Shown in pieces: positions 28,475 to 38,652 of a DNA stretch of 64,000 nt. The translations under genes and the position numbers were made by a program. Each line of letters opens with the position of its first letter. The first letter of the stretch is position 1. The stretch is from Variovorax paradoxus EPS (GTDB lineage Bacteria > Pseudomonadota > Gammaproteobacteria > Burkholderiales > Burkholderiaceae_C). The notes under the pieces were generated by a model. The model had not been told where the DNA came from and did no database searches. It saw only the letters and a list, made by a program, of their open reading frames with translations. The stretch is from positions 5,208,001 to 5,272,000 of the forward strand of contig NC_014931.1 in NCBI RefSeq assembly GCF_000184745.1, read 5' to 3'.

Positions 28475-29322
28475 TGACCGAATCCACCGCACCGTCAACC
28501 GTGGCGCAGGCGCTGGCCGCGGCCGCGGCGCTGGGCGTCGATCGGCTCGATGCGCAGTTGCTTCTGCTCCATGCGCTGGGCCGCGCGCCGCACGACCGCG
28601 CCTGGCTGCTCGCGCACGACACCGATGCCATGTCCGATGCCGCATGGGTGGCGCTTGCGGCGCAACTGTCGCGCCGCCTGACGGGCGAACCGGTGGCCTA
28701 TCTGCTCGGCACGAAGGAATTCCACGGCCTCGACCTGCAAGTGGACGCGCGGGTGCTGGTGCCTCGCCCGGACACCGAGACGCTGGTCGACTGGGCCCTC
28801 CAATGCCTCGAAGACCGCAACGCACCCCGCGTGCTCGACCTCGGCACGGGCAGCGGCGCGATCGCGCTGGCGCTGCAGCATGCGCGCCCGGATGCACAGG
28901 TCGATGCGGTCGATGCCAGCGCCGACGCGCTCGCCGTCGCAGAGGCCAACGCCCGGCGCCTCGGCCTCCCGGTTCGCTTTGCCCTGGCCCACTGGCTCGA
29001 CGGTGCCGCCGACGGCTACACGGCCATCGCCAGCAACCCGCCGTACATCGCCGCCAACGATCCGCATCTGCCCGCGCTGCGGCACGAGCCCTCCTCCGCG
29101 CTGGTCGCGGGCGCCGACGGGCTCGACGACATCCGCCAGATCGTCCAGAACGCCCCCGATCACCTCGCCGAGGGCGGCTGGCTGCTGCTCGAACACGGCC
29201 ACGACCAGGCCGCCGCCGTGCGCCAATTGCTCGAATACCGCGGCTTCGCAGAAGTCCAAAGCCGGGACGACCTGGCAGGCATCCAGCGCTGCTCGGGCGG
29301 AATCTGGCGCTCGGTGAAATAA
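28474..29322 (+). CDS. prmC: Release factor glutamine N5-methyltransferase
   Basis: A SAM-dependent enzyme that methylates the GGQ glutamine of release factors. It has 282 residues, with the N-terminal helical domain (DAQLLLLHALG), motif I VLDLGTGSGAIALAL and the catalytic NPPY (IASNPPYIAANDPHL) that accepts the Gln amide. A VLVPRPDTETLVDW segment is typical of HemK/PrmC. The ATG overlaps the prfA stop (TGATG), consistent with coupling to its substrate. Confidence 0.97.
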   Translation: MTESTAPSTVAQALAAAAALGVDRLDAQLLLLHALGRAPHDRAWLLAHDTDAMSDAAWVALAAQLSRRLTGEPVAYLLGTKEFHGLDLQVDARVLVPRPDTETLVDWALQCLEDRNAPRVLDLGTGSGAIALALQHARPDAQVDAVDASADALAVAEANARRLGLPVRFALAHWLDGAADGYTAIASNPPYIAANDPHLPALRHEPSSALVAGADGLDDIRQIVQNAPDHLAEGGWLLLEHGHDQAAAVRQLLEYRGFAEVQSRDDLAGIQRCSGGIWRSVK

Positions 29323-29354
29323 TCCCCTTCAGCCCCCACTTTTCAGGAGTTCCC

Positions 29355-29681
29355 ATGTCCGACGCCCAGCAACGCATCGACGACCTCGTCAAAACCAACG
29401 AACTCGTGCTCTTCATGAAGGGCAATGCCAGCTTCCCGATGTGCGGTTTCTCGGGCCGCGCGATCCAGATCCTCAAGGCCGTGGGCGTCGACACCAAGAC
29501 GCTCAAGACCGTCAACGTGCTCGAAGACGACGGCATCCGCCAGGGCATCAAGGAATACAGCAACTGGCCCACGATTCCCCAGCTCTACGTGAAGGGCGAA
29601 TTCGTCGGCGGCTCGGACATCATGATGGAGATGTACGAGTCGGGCGAACTGCAACAGGTGCTGAACGGCAACCCCGCCTGA
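29355..29681 (+). CDS. grxD: Monothiol glutaredoxin, Grx4 family
   Basis: A 108-residue CGFS-type glutaredoxin that carries or transfers a glutathione-ligated 2Fe-2S cluster. The active site CGFS is at 30-33 (FPMCGFSGRA), with the conserved Lys22 in FMKGN, WPTIPQLYVKGEFVGGSDI and a C-terminal helix. The ATG follows TCAGGAGT. It lies downstream of prmC by 32 bases and precedes the cupin gene by 16 bases. Confidence 0.96.
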   Translation: MSDAQQRIDDLVKTNELVLFMKGNASFPMCGFSGRAIQILKAVGVDTKTLKTVNVLEDDGIRQGIKEYSNWPTIPQLYVKGEFVGGSDIMMEMYESGELQQVLNGNPA

Positions 29682-29697
29682 TTCCCCGAGGCTTGCC

Positions 29698-30207
29698 ATG
29701 AGCCACGATCACGCGGACCACGGCCACTCGCATGAGGGCGATGAAACCCCGGCCTGGAAGCACGACGGCGTGCGCGTGATCGGCGCCAACCAGCTCGACG
29801 TCAACACGGCGCAGACGCCCGGCATGAACCGGGCAGCCGCCATCAACTTCGCCCGCGTGGGCGCCCAGAAGCTCTGGGCCGGCACGGTGACCATCCATGC
29901 CGATGCCAAGACCGGCGCCCATCACCACGGGCACCTCGAATCGGTGATCTACGTCGTGCGCGGCCGGGCCCGCATGCGGTGGGGCGAGAAGCTCGAGTTC
30001 ACCGCCGAAGCCGGACCGGGCGACTTCATCTACGTGCCGCCTTTTGTGCCGCACCAGGAAATCAACGCCAGCGCGACCGAGACGCTCGAATGCGTGCTGT
30101 GCCGCAGCGATGGCGAGGCGGTGGCAGTGAACCTCGACATCGAGCCTGTAGAGAAACCCGAATCGGTCCTGTGGGTCGACCCGACCCACCCGCACGGCGG
30201 CGTCTGA
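29698..30207 (+). CDS. Cupin domain protein
   Basis: A 169-residue single-cupin protein. The metal-binding motifs are G(A)HHHGHLESVIYVVRGRARMRWG and a second PGDFIYVPPFVPHQEIN. The N-terminus is His/Asp-rich (HDHADHGHSHEGDE) and may bind metal non-specifically. The family covers many enzymes and regulators, so the reaction is unknown; a C-terminal SVLWVDPTHPHGG segment is shared by a subset in proteobacteria. It is co-directional with grxD. Confidence 0.85.
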   Translation: MSHDHADHGHSHEGDETPAWKHDGVRVIGANQLDVNTAQTPGMNRAAAINFARVGAQKLWAGTVTIHADAKTGAHHHGHLESVIYVVRGRARMRWGEKLEFTAEAGPGDFIYVPPFVPHQEINASATETLECVLCRSDGEAVAVNLDIEPVEKPESVLWVDPTHPHGGV

Positions 30208-30259
30208 GGGGTTTTCGCGGGCCGAGTCATGGCACCATGGCACTCTTCGCCGTGCCACC

Positions 30260-31543
30260 ATGAACCTCACCCAAAGCCTGCTCATCATCGTCTTGCTGAT
30301 CGCGATGAGCGCGTTCTTCTCCCTTGCCGAAATCACCCTGGCCGCCTCGCGGCGTCTTCGCCTGCGCCAGATGGCCGACGAGGGCGATCCACGGGCCGAG
30401 CGCGTGCTGCGCGTGCAGGAGCAGCCGGGCCATTACTTCACCGTCGTGCAGATCGGCCTCAACGCGGTGGCGATCCTCGGCGGCGTCGTCGGCGAGGGCT
30501 CGCTGAGCCCCTACTTCGCGCGTTTCTTCGAGAGCTGGCTGAGCGTGGAAGCGTCTGCGAACGTGGCCTTCCTGTGCTCCTTCGTGATCGTGATCGCGGT
30601 GTTCCTGGTGTTCGCCGACCTCTTCCCCAAGCGCCTCGGCATGAGCGACCCGGAGCGCATTGCGGTGCGCATGGTCGGGCCGATGCTGGTGCTGATCACC
30701 ACCTTCAAGCCGCTCGTGTGGTTCTTCACGCGTTGCACCGACCTGCTGTTCAAAGTGCTCGGCATGCCGATGGCGCGCGACGACAAGATCACCTCGGCCG
30801 ACATCCTCGCGATGACCGAAGCCGGCGCGCGGGCCGGCGTGCTCGCGGTGCGCGAGCAGCAGGTGATCGCCAACGTGTTCGAGCTCGACACGCGGCTCGT
30901 GAGCAGCGTGATGACGGCGCGCGAGAGCATCGCCTGGTTCCTGCACGACGACCCCGAGTCGGTGCTGCGCGCGCGCATCGTGGCCGAGCCGTTTTCGGCC
31001 TATCCGGTGTGCGATGGCGATATCGACCATGTGCTCGGCTATGTCGATGCCAAGGAGATGTTCCAGCGCGTGCTGAGCGGCCAGCCGCTCGCGTTCGACC
31101 AGGGCCTCACGCTGCACAAGGCGCTGGTGATTCCCGACCGGCTCTCGCTGACCGAGGTGCTCGAACAGTTCCAGCAGGCGCATGAAGACTTCGCGATCAT
31201 CGTCAACGAATACAGCCTCGTGGTCGGCGTGATCACGCTCAACGACGTGATGAGCACGGTGATGGGCGACCTCGTGACGATGCCCGACGAGGAGCAGATC
31301 GTGAAGCGCGACGAGAACTCGTGGCTGATCGACGGCATCACGCCGATCCAGGACGTGCAGCGCGCGCTGCAGATCGACGAGCTGCCGCATTCGGAAGAGT
31401 ACGAAACGCTCGCGGGGTTTTTGATGGTGATGCTGCGCCGCGTGCCCAAGCGGACGGACAGCGTTGCCTGGGGCGGCTACACCTTCGAGGTGATGGACGT
31501 CGACAGCTACCGCATCGACCAGGTGATGGTCACAAAAACCTAG
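30260..31543 (+). CDS. CNNM/CorC-type membrane protein with CBS domains (hemolysin family)
   Basis: A 427-residue protein: a DUF21/CNNM transmembrane domain (about residues 1-190, starting with LLIIVLLIAMSAFFSLAEITL), two CBS domains (about 205-330) and a C-terminal CorC_HlyC domain. Related proteins are linked to Mg2+/Co2+ handling; the hemolysin label is historical. VSSVMTARESIAWF and EDFAIIVNEYSLVVGVITLNDVMS mark the CBS pair. It is convergent with the transglycosylase gene; an unpaired-T hairpin at 31579-31598 separates them. Confidence 0.9.
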   Translation: MNLTQSLLIIVLLIAMSAFFSLAEITLAASRRLRLRQMADEGDPRAERVLRVQEQPGHYFTVVQIGLNAVAILGGVVGEGSLSPYFARFFESWLSVEASANVAFLCSFVIVIAVFLVFADLFPKRLGMSDPERIAVRMVGPMLVLITTFKPLVWFFTRCTDLLFKVLGMPMARDDKITSADILAMTEAGARAGVLAVREQQVIANVFELDTRLVSSVMTARESIAWFLHDDPESVLRARIVAEPFSAYPVCDGDIDHVLGYVDAKEMFQRVLSGQPLAFDQGLTLHKALVIPDRLSLTEVLEQFQQAHEDFAIIVNEYSLVVGVITLNDVMSTVMGDLVTMPDEEQIVKRDENSWLIDGITPIQDVQRALQIDELPHSEEYETLAGFLMVMLRRVPKRTDSVAWGGYTFEVMDVDSYRIDQVMVTKT

Positions 31544-31578
31544 CTCGAAGTCCTGGCGCGCCCCGCTGGGCAGGGCCG

Positions 31579-31598
31579 CTTTCGCCTATTCGCGAAAG
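31579..31598. terminator. Hairpin between convergent genes
   Basis: CTTTCGC-N6-GCGAAAG lies in the 61-base gap between the CBS protein gene and the convergent transglycosylase gene. It is a perfect 7-bp stem but has no T-run on either side, so its terminator function is uncertain; it could instead protect mRNA ends. Confidence 0.4.
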
Positions 31599-31604
31599 TG
31601 AGAT

Positions 31605-32342
31605 TCAAGCTGCCGAACGGTCCTTCTCGCGCTCGCGGTCTCTTTCGCGTTCTCGCGCCTTGTCGTCGTAGGCCCAGAGCCGCTGGTTCGCGAACACGGC
31701 GTTCGGATACGGCGACTTGCCGCGGCTGCCGTTGTAGCGGCCGAGGGTCATGTACAGGTCGCCGTTCTCGCGGTCGAGGTAGTGGCGCAGGATCACGCAG
31801 CCAAAGCGCAGGTTGGTCTGCATGTGAAAGAGCTTGGCCGAGTCGCTGTCGCCGATCACGCGTGTCCAGAACGGCATCACCTGCATGTAGCCGCGCGCAC
31901 CGGCGCTCGACACCGCGAACTTGCGGAAGTTGCTCTCGACCTGCACCAGCCCGAGCACCAGGCTCACGTCGAGCCCCGAGCGCTTGGCTTCGTACCAGGC
32001 GGTCTGCAGGAATTCCTTGCGCGAGGGCCAGTCGGCGATCTTCTTCTTGAGCCGCTCGCTCATTTCGCCGAGCCAGCGCAGGTAGGCCAGGCGCGCCTCG
32101 GTGGTCGTGAACTCGGGCACCGGCGGCGCCTTGTTGTGGATCGCCGAACTCAGCGCGGTGCGTACCGAGTCGATCAAGGGCTCTTCGATCTGTGCGCCGG
32201 CGAAAGCGGTCTGCGGCAGCGCCGCCAGCGACAGAACGCCCGAAGCCGCGGCAACACCAAGGCACTTGCGCCGCGAGATGGCTGTGCCATCCGCCGTAGC
32301 GGTTGCCCCTGGGTCGTCGTTGCAACGGCCGGTGAAGCTCAT
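31605..32342 (-). CDS. Lytic transglycosylase, SLT domain
   Basis: A 245-residue peptidoglycan lytic transglycosylase (family 1). The SLT fold is seen in [32 protein letters not shown], placing the catalytic Glu at 136, followed by [17 protein letters not shown] and LGRYNGSRG. The N-terminus has a twin-arginine-like [13 protein letters not shown] followed by a hydrophobic stretch ending AFA, so export by Tat is possible though the motif is imperfect. A highly charged Arg/Glu-rich tail ends the protein. Its ATG overlaps the proS stop by four bases. Confidence 0.9.
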   Translation of the reverse strand: MSFTGRCNDDPGATATADGTAISRRKCLGVAAASGVLSLAALPQTAFAGAQIEEPLIDSVRTALSSAIHNKAPPVPEFTTTEARLAYLRWLGEMSERLKKKIADWPSRKEFLQTAWYEAKRSGLDVSLVLGLVQVESNFRKFAVSSAGARGYMQVMPFWTRVIGDSDSAKLFHMQTNLRFGCVILRHYLDRENGDLYMTLGRYNGSRGKSPYPNAVFANQRLWAYDDKARERERDREREKDRSAA

Positions 32343-34084
32343 GCAGCGAGCTTGCCGGCGATGAAGTCGGCGATGTCGGCCGACGGCACCTTCGTCGCAG
32401 CCGTGTCGCGGCGATGCTGGTATTCGAGTTGGCCTTCCTTCAGGCCACGGTCGGAAATGACCACGCGGTGCGGCACGCCGATCAGTTCCCAGTCGGCGAA
32501 CATCGCGCCGGGGCGCTCGCCGCGGTCGTCCAGCAGCACGTCGACACCCTTGGCGAGCAGTTCTTCGTAGAGCGCTTCGGCGGACACCTTGACCTCGGGG
32601 CTGCGGTCCATGCCGATCGGGCAGACGACCACGGTGAACGGCGCCAGCGCGTCGGGCCAGATGATCCCGCGCTCGTCGTGGTTCTGTTCGATGGCGGCGG
32701 CCGGCAGGCGGGTGATGCCGATGCCGTAGCAGCCCATCTCGAGGAACTGCGGCTTGCCGCCTTCATCGAGGTACGTGGCGTTCATGTCCTTGCTGTACTT
32801 GGTGCCCAGCACGAAGACGTGGCCGACCTCGATGCCGCGCTCGATGGCCAGCACGCCCTTGCCGTCGGGCGAGGCATCGCCCGCCACCACGTTGCGCAGG
32901 TCCGCCACGATTTCCGGCTCGGGCAGGTCGCGGCCCCAGTTGACGCCGGTCATGTGGAAGTCGACTTCGTTGGCGCCAGTGATCCAGTCGGCCAGCACGG
33001 CAGCCTCGCGGTCGGCAACCAGCTTGACTGGCTTCTTGAGGTTCAGCGGGCCGAGGTAGCCGGGCTTGCAGCCGAAGTGCTCGTCGATCTCGGCGAGGGT
33101 CGCAAAGCGGAATCCTTGGTCAAGGCCCGGCACCTTGCTGACCTTGATCTCGTTCATGTCGTGGTCGCCGCGCAGGAGCAGCAGCCAGACCTGCGAACCC
33201 TTCGGGTTGCCGGCCTCATCGACGATATCGGTGGCCAGCACCAGCGACTTGATGGTGGTCGCGAGCGGCACGCCGAGCAGCTCGGCCACGTCGGCACAGG
33301 TGCTCTTGCCGGGGGTCGGCGTCTTCTCGAGCGCCTTGGCGGCTGCGGGGCGCGGACCGGCCGGAGCGAGCGCTTCGGCCTTTTCCATGTTGGCGGCGTA
33401 ATTGCTGTCGGGGCAGTAGACGATGGCGTCTTCGCCCGTGGCGGCGATCACCTGGAACTCTTCGCTCAGGTCGCCGCCGATGGCGCCGCTGTCGGCCGCC
33501 ACAGCGCGGTAGCGGAGACCAAAACGGTCGAAGATGTTGCGATACGCCTGCGCCATGATCTGGTAGCTGGCCTTGGCCGCGTCGAGGTCGCGGTCGAAGC
33601 TGTAGGCGTCCTTCATGATGAATTCGCGCCCGCGCATCAGGCCGAAGCGCGGACGGCGTTCGTCGCGGAACTTGGTCTGGATCTGGTAGAAATTCTTCGG
33701 CAGCTGCTTGTAGCTGCGGATTTCCTGGCGCGCGATGTCGGTCACCACTTCTTCGCTGGTGGGCTGGATCACGAAGTCGCGGTCATGCCGGTCCTTGATG
33801 CGCAAGAGCTCGGGGCCCATCTTCTCGAAGCGGCCGGTCTCCTGCCAGAACTCGGCCGGCTGAACCACCGGCATCGTGAGCTCGATGGCGCCGGCGCGGT
33901 TCATTTCTTCCCGAACGATCGCCTCGACCTTGCGGATCACGCGCAGGCCCATCGGCATGTAGGTGTAGATGCCCGTGCCGAGCTTCTTGATCATGCCGGC
34001 CCGCATCATCAGCCGGTGGCTCGCCACCTCGGCATCGGCGGGCGCTTCCTTGAGGGTGGAGACAAAAAATCGGGAAGCTTTCAT
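32339..34084 (-). CDS. proS: Proline-tRNA ligase
   Basis: Class II prolyl-tRNA synthetase of the bacterial type, 581 residues. The N-terminal catalytic core has [18 protein letters not shown] and motif 2 [25 protein letters not shown]. The bacterial editing (INS) domain covers about 220-385 and clears Ala-tRNA-Pro. The C-terminal anticodon domain includes [21 protein letters not shown]. It is divergent from rppH and translationally coupled to the downstream transglycosylase gene. Confidence 0.97.
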   Translation of the reverse strand: MKASRFFVSTLKEAPADAEVASHRLMMRAGMIKKLGTGIYTYMPMGLRVIRKVEAIVREEMNRAGAIELTMPVVQPAEFWQETGRFEKMGPELLRIKDRHDRDFVIQPTSEEVVTDIARQEIRSYKQLPKNFYQIQTKFRDERRPRFGLMRGREFIMKDAYSFDRDLDAAKASYQIMAQAYRNIFDRFGLRYRAVAADSGAIGGDLSEEFQVIAATGEDAIVYCPDSNYAANMEKAEALAPAGPRPAAAKALEKTPTPGKSTCADVAELLGVPLATTIKSLVLATDIVDEAGNPKGSQVWLLLLRGDHDMNEIKVSKVPGLDQGFRFATLAEIDEHFGCKPGYLGPLNLKKPVKLVADREAAVLADWITGANEVDFHMTGVNWGRDLPEPEIVADLRNVVAGDASPDGKGVLAIERGIEVGHVFVLGTKYSKDMNATYLDEGGKPQFLEMGCYGIGITRLPAAAIEQNHDERGIIWPDALAPFTVVVCPIGMDRSPEVKVSAEALYEELLAKGVDVLLDDRGERPGAMFADWELIGVPHRVVISDRGLKEGQLEYQHRRDTAATKVPSADIADFIAGKLAA

Positions 34085-34172
34085 CGGGATCGTGGTGATG
34101 GAATCGCTGGATTCGACGTTCGGAAGTGGGGAACTGCTCCCCCGGAGAGACCCTGAGAGACTGGCATCGCGC

Positions 34173-34200
34173 TTGCCGAGGGCAACCCGGCATGCATAAT
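34173..34200 (+). promoter_or_regulatory. Candidate sigma-70 promoter of rppH
   Basis: TTGCCG (34173-34178) and CATAAT (34195-34200) are separated by 16 bases, with TG just before the -10 (extended -10 type). The predicted start near 34207 gives a short leader of about 23 bases to the rppH ATG. This is a motif match only. Confidence 0.5.
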
Positions 34201-34229
34201 CGACTCAGTTCAAAAATTGGGGTTTGATT

Positions 34230-34907
34230 ATGCTCGACCGGGACGGCTTCAGGCCCAACGTCGGCATCATCCTGCTCAACCAGAGAAACCAGGTTTTCTG
34301 GGGCAAACGCATACGCACGCATTCCTGGCAGTTTCCGCAAGGCGGCATAGACCGCGGCGAAAGTCCCGAGCAAGCCATGTTCCGGGAACTGCACGAGGAA
34401 GTGGGGCTCCATCCGGAGCATGTGCGCATCGTGGCCCGTACCCGCGACTGGTTGCGCTACGAGGTGCCGGATCGGTTCATCCGCCGTGACGCACGGGGCC
34501 ACTACAAGGGCCAGAAACAAATCTGGTATCTGCTGCAACTCGTCGGCCACGACTGGGATCTCAACCTGCGTGCAACCGACCATCCCGAATTCGACGCCTG
34601 GCGCTGGCATGACTACTGGGTGCCGCTCGACGTTGTCGTCGAGTTCAAGCGCGGCGTCTACGAGATGGCGCTCACCGAGCTTGCTCGCTACCTGCCACGG
34701 CAGGATTTCCGCAACCGCTTTCTGCGCAGCAACGTGCGCGCCCGAGAATTCGAGCGCCATTCGCTGGACGCCGGAGCTCCCGCGGGTCTGGACTTGCCGC
34801 CCGGCGGCAGTTTCGATCCGCATCCCGACATTCCTTCTGCGAGCGATGAACCTTCTCTTCCCAACGACACGCACGGCAAAGCGCCCTTCTTTCCGACGCA
34901 ACGCTGA
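34230..34907 (+). CDS. rppH: RNA pyrophosphohydrolase
   Basis: A Nudix hydrolase that removes pyrophosphate from mRNA 5' ends to start RNase E decay. The product has 225 residues from the ATG at 34230 ([17 protein letters not shown]). The Nudix box spans about 38-60 ([20 protein letters not shown]), with the RppH-specific SWQFPQGG and [12 protein letters not shown]. The C-terminal Pro/Ser-rich tail beyond residue 180 is longer than in E. coli (176 aa) and is probably disordered. Its 3' end overlaps the next gene by 62 bases. Confidence 0.95.
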   Translation: MLDRDGFRPNVGIILLNQRNQVFWGKRIRTHSWQFPQGGIDRGESPEQAMFRELHEEVGLHPEHVRIVARTRDWLRYEVPDRFIRRDARGHYKGQKQIWYLLQLVGHDWDLNLRATDHPEFDAWRWHDYWVPLDVVVEFKRGVYEMALTELARYLPRQDFRNRFLRSNVRAREFERHSLDAGAPAGLDLPPGGSFDPHPDIPSASDEPSLPNDTHGKAPFFPTQR

Positions 34908-35448
34908 GCGCGTCCTGCTGCTTGCGTGCTTCGGCATCCTCGCCGGCTGCGCCTCCGGCAAGTACGACACCGACAACCCCGACTGGGCACAGGCGGGTTC
35001 TGCGCCTCCTCCCAAGCGGTCCGAGACGGACAAGGAATGGGAAGAAACAGCAGCACCACCGCCGCCGGCCTTCAGCGAAAGCCGTCTGCTGCCGATCGAG
35101 ATGCCCCCGTACATGACCCTTAAGTTCGGCATCGATCCGGCAACGATCACGATCACGCCCGATGGCATCGTGCGCTACGTGGTGGTGGCCAGCAACCGCA
35201 GCGGCGGCGCCGTCAATGCCTTCTACGAAGGCGTACGTTGCTCGACTGCCGAGATGAAGAGCTATGCGCGCTACAACAGCGGCGCATGGCAGGAAGTGAA
35301 GAAGCAGGAATGGAAGCGCATCAACGACCTGAACTCGCGCTACACGATGGCGTTGTCCCGCCAAGGAATCTGCCGCGGCAACGCGCCGCGCAGTTCGGTC
35401 GGGGACATGGTGCAGAACATTCGCAATCCGATTCGCGAACTGCAATAA
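34846..35448 (+). CDS. CNP1-like family lipoprotein
   Basis: A 200-residue protein with a lipoprotein signal (basic [14 protein letters not shown], hydrophobic [13 protein letters not shown], lipid-modified Cys in the LAGC lipobox at about 35). The mature part is Pro-rich, then carries a CNP1-like domain ([38 protein letters not shown]). The family, named after a Neisseria antigen, is of unknown function and confined largely to betaproteobacteria. The ATG lies inside the end of rppH in another frame. Co-expression with rppH is likely. Confidence 0.85.
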   Translation: MNLLFPTTRTAKRPSFRRNAERVLLLACFGILAGCASGKYDTDNPDWAQAGSAPPPKRSETDKEWEETAAPPPPAFSESRLLPIEMPPYMTLKFGIDPATITITPDGIVRYVVVASNRSGGAVNAFYEGVRCSTAEMKSYARYNSGAWQEVKKQEWKRINDLNSRYTMALSRQGICRGNAPRSSVGDMVQNIRNPIRELQ

Positions 35449-35475
35449 GCAGCAAATCAATGCCGAGATGAACGA

Positions 35476-35498
35476 ACGGGGCCTCAGGGCCCCGTTTT
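35476..35498. terminator. Intrinsic terminator between CNP1 and proB
   Basis: ACGGGGCC-TCAG-GGCCCCGT followed by a T-run ending at 35498: an 8-bp GC-rich stem with tetraloop. It follows the rightward CNP1-like gene by 27 bases. With no comparable A-run on its left, it is best read as a terminator for the plus strand that may also slow proB transcripts arriving from the right. Confidence 0.75.
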
Positions 35499-35508
35499 AC
35501 TTTGCCGA

Positions 35509-36648
35509 TCAGCTGGGCATCAGCACCATGTTGTCGCGGTGGACCATCTCAGGCTCAGCGACGTAGCCCAGCAGGCGCTCGAACTCGGCAGACGGCTTGC
35601 GGCACAAGAGCCGCGCCTCGACGCTCGAATAGTTGGCCAGGCCCCGGGCCAGTTCGACGCCATCTGCATCGCGCACCGCGATAACGTCGCCGCGCGAAAA
35701 CTCGCCCGACACGCCAGTCATGCCGATGGGCAGCAGGCTCTTGCCTTCGGCGCGCACCTTGGCGGCGGCGCCTGCATCGACGACGACAGCGCCACGCAGT
35801 TGCAGGTGATCCGCCATCCAGCGCTTGCGCGCCTGGTGCTTGGCCGTCTGCGCGACCAGCAGCGTGCCGATCGATTCGCCGCGCGTCAGGCGCAGCAAGG
35901 CGTCGGCCTCGCGGCCCCACGCGATCACGGTCGATGCGCCCGAACCGGCCGCGCGCTTGGCCGCAAGGATCTTGGTGATCATCCCGCCGCGGCCGATGCT
36001 GGAGCCCGCCCCCCCCGCCATGGCCTCGAGTGCCGGATCGCCGGCTGCCGCTTCATGCACGAACTTCGCGTCCGGGTCCTTGCGCGGATCGGCCGTGTAG
36101 AGGCCCTTCTGGTCCGTGAGGATGATCAGCGCATCGGCTTCGACCAGGTTGGCCACGAGCGCACCTAGCGTATCGTTGTCGCCGAACTTGATCTCGTCGT
36201 TGACGACGGTGTCGTTCTCGTTGATGACCGGCACCACGCCCAGGCGCAGCAGCGTGACGAGTGTCGAGCGCGCGTTGAGGTAGCGCTCACGGTCGGCGAG
36301 GTCGGCGTGGGTCAGCAGGACCTGGGCGCTGCCGATTTCGTTCTCGCGCAGCTTGGTCTCGTACATCTGGGCCAGGCCCATCTGGCCGACGGCCGCAGCG
36401 GCCTGGAGTTCATGAATCTCGTGGGGGCGGGTGCGCCAGCCGAGACGCTTCATGCCTTCGGCGATGGCGCCGCTGGACACCATCACGACCTCTCGCCCGT
36501 CGCGCACCAGTTGCGCGAGCTGTCGGCACCACTCACCGATGGCCGCCTCGTCGAGACCGCGCCCCTCGTTGGTCACGAGGCTGGAACCCACCTTGACGAC
36601 GATACGGCGGGCATCCCGCAAGGCAGTGGATCCGGAATTCGAGGTCAT
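35509..36648 (-). CDS. proB: Glutamate 5-kinase
   Basis: Phosphorylates glutamate in the first step of proline synthesis. It has 379 residues: an amino-acid-kinase domain ([56 protein letters not shown]) and a C-terminal PUA domain from about 285 ([25 protein letters not shown]). The gene is the last of the rplU-rpmA-obgE-proB group. Its start is 79 bases past the obgE stop, with a perfect 8-bp inverted repeat in between. Confidence 0.96.
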   Translation of the reverse strand: MTSNSGSTALRDARRIVVKVGSSLVTNEGRGLDEAAIGEWCRQLAQLVRDGREVVMVSSGAIAEGMKRLGWRTRPHEIHELQAAAAVGQMGLAQMYETKLRENEIGSAQVLLTHADLADRERYLNARSTLVTLLRLGVVPVINENDTVVNDEIKFGDNDTLGALVANLVEADALIILTDQKGLYTADPRKDPDAKFVHEAAAGDPALEAMAGGAGSSIGRGGMITKILAAKRAAGSGASTVIAWGREADALLRLTRGESIGTLLVAQTAKHQARKRWMADHLQLRGAVVVDAGAAAKVRAEGKSLLPIGMTGVSGEFSRGDVIAVRDADGVELARGLANYSSVEARLLCRKPSAEFERLLGYVAEPEMVHRDNMVLMPS

Positions 36649-36700
36649 TGAGGGGTGTCGCGGTCGTAAATGCTGCTGCTGATTCTGCTATCTAAGGAAG

Positions 36701-36718
36701 GGCATCGATTTCGATGCC
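36701..36718. repeat. Perfect inverted repeat between obgE and proB
   Basis: GGCATCGA-TT-TCGATGCC, an 8-bp palindrome, sits nine bases past the obgE stop. It lacks a T-run, so it could serve as an mRNA-stabilising hairpin or a weak pause site between obgE and proB rather than a full terminator. Confidence 0.45.
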
Positions 36719-36727
36719 ATGCCGCAC

Positions 36728-37816
<1,089 letters not shown>

Positions 37817-37830
37817 TTACAAATGAAGAA

Positions 37831-37848
37831 GCCCCGGCAAAGCGGGGC
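37831..37848 (-). terminator. Hairpin between rpmA and obgE (partial terminator)
   Basis: On the minus strand GCCCCG-N6-CGGGGC is followed by TTCTTCATTT. The stem and T-rich tract resemble a leaky terminator that would lower obgE-proB expression relative to the abundant ribosomal proteins upstream. Confidence 0.55.
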
Positions 37849-37875
37849 CTCGGGCTGATCGAAGTGACGCGAGGC

Positions 37876-38136
37876 TTACGCCGCGGGAGTCACGTTGACC
37901 ATGTGCTTGTTGAGCGCACCTTTGTGACCGAACGACACGTGGCCGTCGACCAGGGCGAAGAGCGTGTGGTCCTTGCCCACGCCGACGTTCACGCCGGGGT
38001 GGAACTGGGTGCCGCGCTGGCGCACGATGATCGAGCCTGCGCTGATCAGTTCGCCGCCGAAGGCCTTCACGCCGAGCATCTTGGGCTTGGAATCGCGCCC
38101 GTTTCGCGTTGAGCCGCCGCCTTTTTTCTGTGCCAT
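37876..38136 (-). CDS. rpmA: 50S ribosomal protein L27
   Basis: An 86-residue ribosomal protein whose N-terminus approaches the peptidyl-transferase centre. [19 protein letters not shown] and [19 protein letters not shown] are diagnostic. No N-terminal cleavage extension (as in Firmicutes) is present. It follows rplU after 21 bases. Confidence 0.98.
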   Translation of the reverse strand: MAQKKGGGSTRNGRDSKPKMLGVKAFGGELISAGSIIVRQRGTQFHPGVNVGVGKDHTLFALVDGHVSFGHKGALNKHMVNVTPAA

Positions 38137-38157
38137 GGAATGTGCTCCTGTGCCGGA

Positions 38158-38469
38158 TTAAGCGGCGATCGCGCCGATTTGCAGTTCAGTGAACTGCTGG
38201 CGATGGCCTTGACGTTTCTGATAATGCTTGCGACGGCGCATCTTGAAGATGCCGACCTTGTCGTGCTTGCCGTGCGACAGTACCGTGACTGTCACCGTTG
38301 CGCCGGACACCAGGGGCGTACCAACCTTGATTTCAGCGCCGTTTCCGACAGCCAGAACCTGGTCGATCACGATTTCCTGGCCTACGTCCGCAGCAATCTG
38401 TTCTACTTTAATTTTTTCGCCGGAAGCAACGCGATACTGCTTGCCACCGGTTTTTATGACCGCGTACAT
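38158..38469 (-). CDS. rplU: 50S ribosomal protein L21
   Basis: A 103-residue large-subunit protein that binds 23S r[22 protein letters not shown] and the basic [14 protein letters not shown] loop near the C-terminus identify it. It is the first gene of the rplU-rpmA-obgE-proB group. Confidence 0.98.
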   Translation of the reverse strand: MYAVIKTGGKQYRVASGEKIKVEQIAADVGQEIVIDQVLAVGNGAEIKVGTPLVSGATVTVTVLSHGKHDKVGIFKMRRRKHYQKRQGHRQQFTELQIGAIAA

Positions 38470-38519
38470 GTATAACCTCTTAGAAATGAGTCTCCGCGGC
38501 GAATTCCGCAGAGCCCAAG

Positions 38520-38525
38520 ATTATA
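38520..38525 (-). promoter_or_regulatory. Candidate -10 box of the rplU operon
   Basis: On the minus strand a perfect TATAAT lies about 51 bases before the rplU ATG. A weak -35 (GTGTTA) is at 17-base spacing. The position suits a leader of about 45 bases. Confidence 0.5.
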
Positions 38526-38589
38526 GCGCGGTTTGCGGCCGCTAACACCCATCGCCTCCGCCGAGCCCCGGCATGCAGGCAGGCCTCCC

Positions 38590-38595
38590 TATAAT
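38590..38595 (+). promoter_or_regulatory. Candidate -10 box of ispB
   Basis: TATAAT on the plus strand, 57 bases before the TTG start proposed for ispB. It lies downstream of an earlier in-frame TTG (38533), which argues that translation does not begin there. No clear -35 is seen. Confidence 0.45.
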
Positions 38596-38652
38596 TTGCG
38601 CCTTCCGGCCCCTGGGCCGCCCTCATCTTCAGCAGCGCCCCGCGCCTCCGCT

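Noticed and set aside
38533..38652. N-terminal extension of ispB from an upstream TTG
   Set aside because: A TATAAT at 38590-38595 lies inside the extension, and the shorter protein matches the usual length and start of the family.
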